DNA of 7,333 nt from CAYFJO01 sp964343305 (GCA_964343305.1 CAYFJO010000517.1:1-7333), one strand, 5' to 3'. Positions 1 through 6,394 are shown, numbered from the stretch's first letter. The notes: a model not told the origin generated them from the letters alone. Made by a program: numbers and translations.

Positions 1-1
1 C

Positions 2-802
2 ATCGTGTGCGTCAAATCGTATGACACGCGTTGGGCAGCCGCGTTTGTTGAACCCTACCTCACGACCAGCGGCTTCGTTGTGTCGGCGCAAAACGGGATC
101 AACGAGGAGACCATCGCGGAAGTGGTTGGCTGGCCCCGCGTCGTGGGATGCATCGTGACCATTGGCGCGGGCATGTACGAACCCGGCCATGTCGAGCGGA
201 CCAACAAGTTCGATCGCCATTGCTTCACGGTCGGTGAACCCAGCGGCTTGGTGACGCAGCGACTGCAATCGCTGGCGGAGATCATCGCTGCCGCCGGCGC
301 GACGAAGACGACCACAAACCTGTGGGGCGAACGTTGGACCAAACTTGCGTCCAACTGCATGGGCAACGCGCTGTGCGGGATGACGGGACTAGCCGCGGAC
401 GGTTTCTGGATGAACGAGCGAACGCGCTCTCTAGCCATCATGATCGCAAACGAGTTGCTCGACGTGGCGGCGGCGGTGGGAGTTGAGCTCGAGTCCATCG
501 TGGGATTGCCGGCGGAGCACTATCGAAAAGCGCAGCAAGACACGGCAATCCGAGAACAGGTCGAGCAGGCGATGACGGAGATGGCCAGAGACGTTGGCAC
601 GGGTCGCCCGTCGCTCGCGCAGGATGTGCTCAAGTTTCGCAAAACCGAAGTGAACGAACTGAACGGTTACGTGATTCGCAAGGGCCGTGAACTAGGAGTC
701 GCGACGCCGGTGAACGAAGCCGTTCTCCGGGTGATGCGCAGAGTCGAGTCGGGAGAACTCGCGCCGTCACTGGAGAACCTGGAGTTGCTTCAAGCGTTTT
801 GA
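2..802 (+). CDS. Ketopantoate reductase (ApbA/PanE) family protein, 5' end outside window
   Basis: NADPH-dependent reductase of the 2-dehydropantoate 2-reductase family, cytosolic. Family members reduce a 2-oxo acid to a 2-hydroxy acid; PanE does this to ketopantoate in pantothenate/CoA synthesis. The frame is already open at the first base. The visible part begins 'IVCVKSYDT', matching the end of the Rossmann domain, so roughly the first 70 residues with the GxGxxG nucleotide-binding loop are missing. Counting from the GTG at position 5, I see QNGIN (Asn30, like E. coli Asn98), then 'LWGERWTKLASNCMGNAL' with the expected catalytic Lys113 (like Lys176), and 'KTEVNELNG' with Glu215 (like Glu256) before 'GRELGVATPVNEAVLRVM', the usual C-terminal helix. 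The gene converges on the aldolase gene, with 68 bp between stops. Family assignment is firm. Whether the substrate is ketopantoate is not: many bacterial paralogues have other or unknown substrates, so no symbol is given. Confidence 0.88.
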   Translation: MVCVKSYDTRWAAAFVEPYLTTSGFVVSAQNGINEETIAEVVGWPRVVGCIVTIGAGMYEPGHVERTNKFDRHCFTVGEPSGLVTQRLQSLAEIIAAAGATKTTTNLWGERWTKLASNCMGNALCGMTGLAADGFWMNERTRSLAIMIANELLDVAAAVGVELESIVGLPAEHYRKAQQDTAIREQVEQAMTEMARDVGTGRPSLAQDVLKFRKTEVNELNGYVIRKGRELGVATPVNEAVLRVMRRVESGELAPSLENLELLQAF

Positions 803-830
803 GTTCCTCAAGACGCTCCGTCTCAAAACG
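795..830. terminator. Inverted repeat between convergent genes, possible terminator hairpin
   Basis: A perfect 9-bp inverted repeat, CGTTTTGAG (795-803) and CTCAAAACG (822-830), with an 18-nt loop. It overlaps the stop codon of the reductase gene and lies between two convergent genes, where a shared terminator would be expected. The stem contains a TTTT/AAAA block but no T-run follows it on either strand, so it is not a canonical rho-independent terminator. The function is inferred from position only. Confidence 0.35.
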
Positions 831-870
831 ATCAGCCACTGGGCGCGATCTGGGGGCTGTGAACCGGCCG

Positions 871-1608
871 CTAGCGCGGTGCCGCGGATTCTGCGCTATT
901 CTCAAAAAACGCCCGCGCGCCGTTCGTAAGCATTTCCTTTACCTGGACGGCCTTCGTAACATCGCTCCCAACGTTGTATCCTGATTCGCGAATGCGCGCG
1001 TGAATCTCGTTCATCGCCTCGATCACTTCGGGCCGATTGGATTCGCCGGGAAAACCGAGTCCCTGGGCAAAATCGTTCGGCCCGATGCTGAAATAGTCGA
1101 TCCCTGGAACAGACAGAATCTCGTCCAGGTTTTCGAGCACTCCGTCGTCCTCGAGCAACGCCGCCACGATCAAATTGTCGTTGCATTTCTTGTAGTAGGC
1201 CGCCTTGTCGCCAAGTTCAAAGTCGTAGTCGCAACCACGATGGCCGCCGAATGAGCGCCGGCCTTCCGGCCCGAACAAACAAGCGGCGACAAGTTGTTCG
1301 GCATCCGCCTTGGACGCGATGTGCGGTCCCATGATGCCCTGAATGCCGCGATCCAAGTATTGAAGAATCGTCGAAGAACCGATGTTCGGCACGCGCGCTA
1401 TCGGCGTGACGCCGACCGATTCCGCGGCCCGGCAAAGGTGTTCGATTTGTTCGAGTTCAAAGGGACCGTGTTCGCCATCGAACCAGACGTAGTCGAAATC
1501 GAACGGTGCCAGAATCTCAACAACGTGCACGGACGGAAACGTGAGGTTATAGCCCTGAGCGACCCGCCCGTCACGAATGGCGGCCTTGACTCGGTTGGGT
1601 TGTTTCAC
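871..1608 (-). CDS. HpcH/HpaI-family class II aldolase, C-terminally short
   Basis: Metal-dependent, pyruvate-type class II aldolase, a TIM-barrel enzyme of the cytosol related to HpcH/HpaI, RhmA and GarL. These cleave or form 4-hydroxy-2-oxo acids using pyruvate enolate. Numbered from the GTG at 1608, the active-site set is complete and spaced as in E. coli HpcH: His47 in 'FDGEHGP' (HpcH His45), Arg72 in 'PIARVPN' (Arg70), metal ligands Glu153 in 'ALLEDDG' (Glu149) and Asp179 in 'IGPNDFAQGLG' (Asp175). I chose GTG 1608 because GGAG stands 9 nt upstream and the protein then begins like relatives ('MKQPNRVKAAIRDG'). An in-frame ATG at 1659 would add 17 residues with no homology and a weaker ribosome site. 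The gene lies 57 nt after the TPP-enzyme gene, probably in the same operon. Oddity: the protein stops at 'NGARAFFENSAESAAPR', lacking the last helix region of relatives. The natural substrate is unknown. Confidence 0.9.
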   Translation of the reverse strand: MKQPNRVKAAIRDGRVAQGYNLTFPSVHVVEILAPFDFDYVWFDGEHGPFELEQIEHLCRAAESVGVTPIARVPNIGSSTILQYLDRGIQGIMGPHIASKADAEQLVAACLFGPEGRRSFGGHRGCDYDFELGDKAAYYKKCNDNLIVAALLEDDGVLENLDEILSVPGIDYFSIGPNDFAQGLGFPGESNRPEVIEAMNEIHARIRESGYNVGSDVTKAVQVKEMLTNGARAFFENSAESAAPR

Positions 1609-1617
1609 GGTACGTAT

Positions 1618-1621
1618 CTCC
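1618..1621 (-). promoter_or_regulatory. Ribosome binding site deciding the aldolase start
   Basis: On the minus strand GGAG lies 9 nt before the GTG at 1608. The alternative ATG at 1659 is preceded only by a weak ACGAG. This favours GTG as the start of the aldolase. Confidence 0.55.
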
Positions 1622-1665
1622 GGACGAGTTATGTGGTAACAAGTGTAAGATGTCCGCATCGCTCG

Positions 1666-3267
1666 TTACAACCAAGGAATCTGATTCATGATCTCCTGCT
1701 GCCGGCCGTCCATGGAAATCTCGATTAGTGAGGGGCGATCTTGAGCCAGCTCATCGGAGAGAATCTGTTGGAATTGTTCCAGGTCGCTGGTGCGGTGGGC
1801 ATGGACGCCCATCGACGTCGCGAGCGCAACGAAATCGGGATTCAAAAGCTCGGTTCCAAAAACCCGTTTCTCGTAGCCCTTGATCTGGGAAGCCTTGATC
1901 GCCAACAGCGCGCTGTCAGAGATGACCACCACAACGACGTTGATTCGGTGCTGAACCGCTGTCGCTAGTTCTCCGATACTCATCATCACGCCGCCATCAC
2001 CACAAATCGCCACCACTTGGCGATCAGGACAGGCAACCTTGGCACCCATCGCCGCGGGCAGCCCGTAACCCAGCGTGACGTAGTGGCACGGATACAAAAA
2101 ATCGCGTGTGCCAAAGATCGGGTACTCGTCGAAGGCCCGATACGTTAGCGAAGTTACATCCGAAACCACGATCCCCGTGGCACCCAACGCTTCTCGTACT
2201 TCGCGCAAGACGGGCCCCGGACCAACGTCATGGTCAAGCTTGGAAGTTGTTTCGTCCCATCTGCTGGATGGTTGGACGTCCGTCAATTCGCCGAGCAAAC
2301 TCCGCAGTGACGGCCGCAAGTCGCCGACGATGCCGGCGGTCACGGGATACTCCCGGCCGATCTCCTTGTCGTCGCGGTCAAGTTGAATCAACTGTGGCGG
2401 GATCGGAATCGACCAGTTCCGCGTGTCGATTTGCGTGAACCGGACTCCGATGGCAATCAACCCGTCGGCTTCGTGGAGCAACTGTTTGGCCCGCCGAGAG
2501 TAGACGTTGCCAAAGTTCAAAGCGAATCCGCTCGGGACGGCGCATTTTCCCAGTCGTGTGTGGATCAATGGCGCACGCAAGCACTCGGCGAGCTTTCGGG
2601 TTTCCAACGTTGCCTGCGACGCGATGGCATCGCCGCCGACCAGGACGAGCGGCTTCTGCCATGCGCGAATCAGCTTGGCCGCGGCCGCTACTTCGTCGGA
2701 CTCCGGCGAGCGATTCAAATCGGCTCGAACTGCGGGCGGGATGGGCAACGAATCACACAGCTCGGCCGCCAAATCGGGTGGGATTTCCAACACCGCCGGC
2801 CCAGGTCGACTCGCCCAGATCGCAGAGAACGCCGCGTGAACCATCTCCGGGATCTGGGACACCGACTGCGGGCAACCATAGTAGCGCGTGATCGGACGAA
2901 AGAACGCCTCTTGATCCAGACCGTGAAACATTTTGCTGCGGTCGCGCCGCTGCATTGCTCGCTCGACACCGCCGGTGACGAGCAGCATCGGCTGGCAGTC
3001 CGTGTAAGCATCGGCAATTCCGGTACTCGCGTTGGACGCACCTGGCCCAGGGACGGTCAGCGTAACCCCAACCGTTCCCGTAGTCCGTGCCCACCCTCCG
3101 GCCATCATCGTGGCTGCTTGCTCGTTGCGAATCAAAATGTGGCAGACCTCCTGGCTGGCCCGATACAACGCGTCGTAGATTGCCAAGTTCTGCGTGCCCG
3201 GCATGCCAAAGACCGTGTTGACCCCTTGGGCTTTCAGGCATTGGATGAGGAGATTAGCGCCAGTCAT
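1666..3267 (-). CDS. Thiamine pyrophosphate-dependent enzyme, acetolactate synthase/benzoylformate decarboxylase superfamily
   Basis: TPP enzyme of 533 aa with the three-domain IlvB-like layout, probably cytosolic. Family members decarboxylate a 2-oxo acid and release an aldehyde or ligate it to a second carbonyl. N-terminal pyrimidine-binding domain, about 1-165: it opens 'MTGANLLIQCLKAQGV' and carries the cofactor-activating Glu49 in 'RNEQAATMMAGG', then 'GPGASNASTGIADAY' and 'HGLDQEAFFRPITRYYG'. Central domain, about 190-325, including 'LIAIGVRFTQID'. C-terminal pyrophosphate-binding domain, about 350-525: 'LGYGLPAAMGAK', then GDG at 423-425. The usual Asn about 25 residues later is Ser450 ('VVISDSALLAIKASQ'), which is unusual. 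The region after it does not look like the valine-pathway enzyme IlvB, and no regulatory-subunit gene is nearby, so a decarboxylase or carboligase of unknown substrate is more likely. The ATG at 3267 gives the standard family N-terminus. It is the first gene of a leftward pair with the aldolase. Long open frames on the opposite strand are shadows. Confidence 0.9.
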   Translation of the reverse strand: MTGANLLIQCLKAQGVNTVFGMPGTQNLAIYDALYRASQEVCHILIRNEQAATMMAGGWARTTGTVGVTLTVPGPGASNASTGIADAYTDCQPMLLVTGGVERAMQRRDRSKMFHGLDQEAFFRPITRYYGCPQSVSQIPEMVHAAFSAIWASRPGPAVLEIPPDLAAELCDSLPIPPAVRADLNRSPESDEVAAAAKLIRAWQKPLVLVGGDAIASQATLETRKLAECLRAPLIHTRLGKCAVPSGFALNFGNVYSRRAKQLLHEADGLIAIGVRFTQIDTRNWSIPIPPQLIQLDRDDKEIGREYPVTAGIVGDLRPSLRSLLGELTDVQPSSRWDETTSKLDHDVGPGPVLREVREALGATGIVVSDVTSLTYRAFDEYPIFGTRDFLYPCHYVTLGYGLPAAMGAKVACPDRQVVAICGDGGVMMSIGELATAVQHRINVVVVVISDSALLAIKASQIKGYEKRVFGTELLNPDFVALATSMGVHAHRTSDLEQFQQILSDELAQDRPSLIEISMDGRQQEIMNQIPWL

Positions 3268-4126
3268 CGTTCTCTAAGCGTCACGTGTTGATATGATGGA
3301 CGGGTCGGCATCCGCGCCACAGTTGCGGAGCGGCGTTGGGTGAATAGTAGCCTGGCGCGCCGGTAATTGACACTATCCTATACAGCCTAAACCCGTGGTC
3401 ATACGCTGTAATCCCCTCCGACAGTAACCGATTGTCCATTAACCAACGGAATTTCCTCATGCCCCAAATGCCATGCGATCGCCGGCTTTGGCGCGCGGTC
3501 AAAATGACACATCGCGAATTCGCCTCGTGCACCGGGTGGGCGGGACCCATGCAGGTAAGACTCGGTCCGTTCCGTTGTCGGGCGACAAAATCCACCTCAG
3601 ATTCTCAAACCTCGTGGCGCGCATATGTCCGTCAGGGTCAAGAAGCTGCGTGACGCTTGCGCGCACAGGTCAAAACGACCTTGGTCGCCAACGCCAAGCG
3701 CCGAGATGACCAAGGAGTTGTCGTCATGAGTCACGAACGGCTTTGACGCTGCCGACACATGTCACGCCCAGGTGCACGAAGCGAAATCGACGAGGTGTCA
3801 TTGTGACTGCGCGCCGAGGGTGAATTCTGGCGACCGGGAGATCAAATTGTTAGTGAACCGGGTGTGCGACACCGACGCAGGTTTGGGGCGAGGCTGAAGT
3901 GCATCAGTGTGTCTCAGTACGCGCGCTAAGAGTCACCAACGTAGGGATCTTGGAGGGCGTATCGCAGACCCATTCGGTGTGCGTCGAAAACCTCGATTCC
4001 CACGAGTTTCCGTTTATTTGATTTCGCTAATGAGTTTTCAGAACTCCTTGGCCCCGAGTTATCATGTTTTCACGATTTCTCGGCAGATCGTCGAGAAACG
4101 AAGGATTCTCGGGACGGTCTGCTTGG
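3268..4126. other. Long non-coding or unrecognised stretch
   Basis: About 860 bp between the divergent TPP-enzyme and membrane-protein genes with no gene I can support. The open frames here (for example 3281-3595 minus, 3432-3653 plus, 3473-3709 plus, 3907-4134 plus) are short, overlap one another, and translate into Arg/Ser/Cys-rich sequence with no recognisable domain. Small structures are present: inverted repeat CCTTGGTC/GACCAAGG (3679-3686 and 3708-3715), hairpin GGTGT-GCG-ACACC (3861-3873), and two related stretches with GCGCGC followed by GGTCAAAAYGAC (near 3491-3507 and 3661-3679). A TTGACA at 3367-3372 has no -10 box at the right distance. It should hold the leftward operon's promoter, but I cannot place it. 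It may be a decayed gene or an untranslated or small-RNA region. Confidence 0.5.
4076..4112. promoter_or_regulatory. Operator-like cluster of three TTCTCG boxes
   Basis: TTTCTCGG (4076-4083), its inverse CGAGAAA (4092-4098) and TTCTCGG (4106-4112) alternate in orientation over 37 bp. The first two form a 7-bp inverted repeat around a 9-bp spacer; the second and third form a 6-bp one around 8 bp. The third copy lies where the -35 box of the candidate promoter would be, so a bound protein could block or help RNA polymerase. No regulator gene is next to it. The role is inferred from layout only. Confidence 0.35.
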
Positions 4127-4132
4127 TATACT
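4124..4132 (+). promoter_or_regulatory. Extended -10 promoter candidate for the membrane-protein gene
   Basis: TGG followed by TATACT fits the sigma70 extended -10 pattern TGnTATAAT with one mismatch. The -35 region about 17 bp upstream is poor (GATTCT/ATTCTC), which extended -10 promoters tolerate. Transcription would begin near 4139, giving a leader of about 105 nt before the ATG at 4245. Planctomycete promoter consensus is poorly known, so this is tentative. Confidence 0.35.
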
Positions 4133-4244
4133 GATGAGAGATCGCAGTCGTTTGCATTTTTCTGCCGCGCGGCCGTCGATGTCGCAAAGTTCAGCACAAT
4201 GATATGTTGGCTGGTGGTTGCCGGGCACCTCCCAGCAAGTGACG

Positions 4245-5753
4245 ATGAACACTCCGCATTCCGCATCGACAGAGGTTTCGAAACGGTGGAAATATCCATC
4301 CGTTGTAACACTCTTCGCCGTCTTGAACTTCATCGCGTGCATCGATGCATTGACGCTGGGCATGTTTTCGGTTCCGCCGACATCCGCAATCGGATTCTTG
4401 CCGTGGGCACCTATCGATACGTTGTTCGTGCTGTCACTGAATGTGCGCATCGTAGCCGTCGCTGTACTCGTTGCTGCCGGTATCGGGCTGTTGCTCAAAA
4501 GGCCGTGGGGCCGTTCTCTTTCCATTGGGTATGGCGTGGGCATACTTGTCTTCCTCTTGATATGCAATAAACACGTAGGTAGTTTTTCTGGTCCACCTTT
4601 CTCTTTGTGGTGGTATGTCGTTTATCCCGTCATATTACTCGTAGGCATGCTGCGCTACGCCACGGAGTTGCGGTTGGACCGCCCAGGTGAATCAGATATG
4701 GCGGATCAGCAGCCATTGCGCCTTCGATTCCGTCTCTGGCACGTCCTCATTGCAGTTGGTGTGGTGTGCGCAGTTTTGGCCCAGATCGGATGGTGGTTAA
4801 ATCACCCCCTAGACCGGGAGCTGTTCAAGCTGGGGTATGGCGCAGCGACCGTAAGAGGGAGTGCCGCAGTCGCGTTGGGTGAAATGGGATCAGACGCCGA
4901 AACGGCTGTTCCGGCACTTATCGATGCGATGAACGATCATTATCAATACGACTACGCGACGGCTTTGAGTAAGATCGGCACTGTTCGAGCACTCATCGCG
5001 ATATTGGATTACGAGCCTCCTCTCTACCCAAATCCTCTTTGGCCGGTTCCCGCCCTCGGCCAACACGGTCCGGAAGCAAGGGAGGCCGTACCGGTTCTGA
5101 TCCATTTACTTCAAGAACCCGAGAGAGTCAAGAACCGGAAAAGCGACATCATTGAGGCACTGGCGCAGATTGGTCCCGATGCGAAATCAGCTATTCCTGT
5201 GCTGATTGATATCGCAGACAACCCGACAGATTACGGCCTCGCGAGTTCGAGCAGTTTTCATCAGAAATGCGTCGGGGAAGCTCTGCACAGCATCGGGTTG
5301 GAGTACCTGAAAGAGCACGCCAACATTAATGCTCTGCATCTCAGTTCGTCCGGTGGTCAATTCCGTTGGCTTGGTCAAATAGTTAAGCCGACGCGTTTGA
5401 CCGACAACGATCTCGTGCATCTCAAAGGATTGGCTGAGCTGCGCAAACTTGATTTGAGGGGAGACGCAATCACTGACGCCGGCCTGGAGCATCTGCAAGG
5501 AATGACCAACCTGGAAAAGTTATGGCTTGGAGGTAGCCGCACCCCAATTACGGACAAGGGACTCGCTCACCTGCAAGGGCTGACCAGCCTTAAAGACCTA
5601 GAGATATGGAGTACGCACGTCACCGACCTGGGGATCGAGCACCTGAAAGGTTTGACGAGCCTGGAATCATCGCGTTTGGTTGGGACGAAAGTCACCGACG
5701 ACGGCATCGAGAAACTCCAACAGGGATTGCCGAACTGCGTGATTAGCCAATAG
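4245..5753 (+). CDS. Polytopic membrane protein with HEAT repeats and leucine-rich repeats
   Basis: Protein of 502 aa with no assignable function. Likely layout: four hydrophobic segments at about 19-41, 57-84, 92-107 and 119-137; a polar linker; a fifth helix at 164-184 within 'RLRFRLWHVLIAVGVVCA', resembling the 'FSLRTLLIAV' helices of planctomycete proteins; HEAT/PBS-type repeats from about 203 to 356 ('SAAVALGEMGSDAETAVPAL', 'GPEAREAVPVLIHLL', 'IGPDAKSAIPVLIDIA'); then leucine-rich repeats of 24-26 residues at about 385-499 ('ITDAGLEHLQGMTNL', 'ITDKGLAHLQGLTSL', 'VTDLGIEHLKGLTSL', 'VTDDGIEKL'). Both repeat types are protein-binding scaffolds, and no catalytic motif is seen. The fourth leucine-rich repeat has Ser (476) where Leu is expected. 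ATG 4245 is chosen over TTG 4218; neither has a strong ribosome site. An internal ATG at 4698 does have one and coincides with the module border, suggesting a fusion or a second start. The gene is monocistronic, with a possible regulated promoter upstream. Confidence 0.82.
   Translation: MNTPHSASTEVSKRWKYPSVVTLFAVLNFIACIDALTLGMFSVPPTSAIGFLPWAPIDTLFVLSLNVRIVAVAVLVAAGIGLLLKRPWGRSLSIGYGVGILVFLLICNKHVGSFSGPPFSLWWYVVYPVILLVGMLRYATELRLDRPGESDMADQQPLRLRFRLWHVLIAVGVVCAVLAQIGWWLNHPLDRELFKLGYGAATVRGSAAVALGEMGSDAETAVPALIDAMNDHYQYDYATALSKIGTVRALIAILDYEPPLYPNPLWPVPALGQHGPEAREAVPVLIHLLQEPERVKNRKSDIIEALAQIGPDAKSAIPVLIDIADNPTDYGLASSSSFHQKCVGEALHSIGLEYLKEHANINALHLSSSGGQFRWLGQIVKPTRLTDNDLVHLKGLAELRKLDLRGDAITDAGLEHLQGMTNLEKLWLGGSRTPITDKGLAHLQGLTSLKDLEIWSTHVTDLGIEHLKGLTSLESSRLVGTKVTDDGIEKLQQGLPNCVISQ
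4685..4700 (+). promoter_or_regulatory. Internal ribosome binding site and ATG within the HEAT/LRR gene
   Basis: AGGTGA (4685-4690), a 7-nt spacer and an in-frame ATG (4698-4700) inside the membrane-protein gene. Initiation here would give a 351-aa protein starting 'MADQQPLRLRFRLWHVLIAV': a short basic N-terminus, one membrane helix, then the HEAT and leucine-rich repeats. This site is better than the one at either upstream start, so it may be an alternative start or the relic of the original start before the four-helix module was joined on. Confidence 0.4.
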
Positions 5754-5854
5754 CCGCCGCGATTGACCGCCCGGTTTGTTTCAGAAACTCGTGCGGCGTG
5801 AGACATCCTGAAGATGGACCGAATTACGGGAATCCGCGAGCTTCACAAGTCGTT

Positions 5855-6232
5855 CTATCCCGGCGATTCATCAGCGAGCGCTTTGTCCGCGTCGAAGCGG
5901 AGTTCGATGCGGCCAGTCTTGTCGTGCCGGTTCTTCCGCACATACACGTCCATCACTCCGGCGTTGTCTGTGTCCCCGTTGTAGTAATCGTCCCGATAGA
6001 GCATCAGCACGCTGTCGGCATCCTGCTCGATGGAACCGGACTCGCGGAGGTCGGCCAGAATGGGAATTGACGGGTTCCGCTGTTCCGGTGCTCGTGAGAG
6101 TTGGGATATTGACTCCGCCGCGATTGCCCCCTCGACGCGCCGCCGGGCAGGTGCGTGTGCCGAGGTTTCTCCGATCTTCGGCACGCTGCCCAGTTTCTTG
6201 TAGGGAATTGACGCTTGCCAGCTACGAACCAC
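5855..6232 (-). pseudogene. Replicative DNA helicase DnaB, orphan C-terminal fragment
   Basis: The last 85 codons of this frame (about 5855-6112) clearly match the C-terminal end of DnaB, the hexameric replicative helicase that unwinds DNA at the fork. I see 'SQLSRAPEQR', 'DLRESGSIEQDAD', 'LYRDDYYN' and 'VRKNRHDKTGRIELRFD', in the order and spacing of E. coli DnaB ('SQLNR', 'SDLRESGSIEQDAD', 'GKQRNGPIGTVRLTF'). The KNR includes the position of the arginine finger. A full DnaB is around 450 aa. The N-terminal domain, Walker A and most of the RecA-like core are absent, and the preceding 40 codons up to ATG 6232 ('SWQASIPYKKLGSVPKIGE') do not resemble DnaB in any of the three minus-strand frames I read. 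It cannot work as a helicase by itself. It is most likely the remnant of a second dnaB copy, perhaps from a phage or integrated element; the working dnaB should lie elsewhere. The DnaB-intein site (before SIEQDAD) is uninterrupted. Confidence 0.75.
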
Positions 6233-6301
6233 TCGTTCGCGCGCGACTTGGTGATAAGATATACCCGAGTTGATTATTAGGCGATTCCTCGCGTCCGGTA
6301 A

Positions 6302-6394
6302 ATGAAGCTAAAGAAAGCCGTCCTCATTGCAGTGCTGCGTCTCGCTTTCGGCACGAGCTTTCTTTTACATCGCTACATCACTCGCGCTGTTTGA
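6302..6394 (+). CDS. Possible 30-aa signal-peptide-like mini-ORF
   Basis: The frame reads 'MKLKKAVLIAVLRLAFGTSF' then 'LLHRYITRAV' and stops at 6392-6394. A Lys-rich start followed by a hydrophobic stretch looks like a signal sequence or a small membrane peptide. No good ribosome site precedes it (CCGGTAA). It ends 50 nt before the secreted-protein gene. It could be a leader peptide, the broken 5' end of a lost exported-protein gene, or chance. Confidence 0.2.
   Translation: MKLKKAVLIAVLRLAFGTSFLLHRYITRAV

Noticed and set aside
1294..1728. 144-codon plus-strand frame opposite the aldolase
   Set aside because: Antisense shadow of a gene whose full catalytic set is readable on the minus strand.
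2383..3291. 302-codon open frame on the plus strand opposite the TPP-enzyme gene
   Set aside because: Lies wholly antisense to a clear enzyme gene. Its translation is Arg/Gln-rich with no domain and follows from the codon pattern of the real gene.
3367..3372. Perfect -35-like TTGACA on the plus strand
   Set aside because: No -10-like hexamer at 15-19 bp downstream (the sequence there is CCTAAACCCG), and no rightward gene starts nearby.
3531..3547. G-rich run GGGTGGGCGGG, considered as a G-quadruplex
   Set aside because: Only three runs of three G are present; a fourth run is missing.
3281..3595. 104-codon minus-strand frame in the gene-free stretch
   Set aside because: No recognisable domain, no convincing ribosome site, and overlapped by equally long frames on the other strand.
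3679..3715. 8-bp inverted repeat CCTTGGTC/GACCAAGG as a terminator
   Set aside because: 21-nt loop and no T-run after it. No gene ends nearby.
5798..6070. 90-codon plus-strand frame rich in Val/His
   Set aside because: Antisense to the DnaB fragment, whose motifs are unmistakable on the minus strand.
5855..6112. DnaB intein
   Set aside because: The usual intein insertion site before SIEQDAD is uninterrupted and no intein splicing motifs are present.
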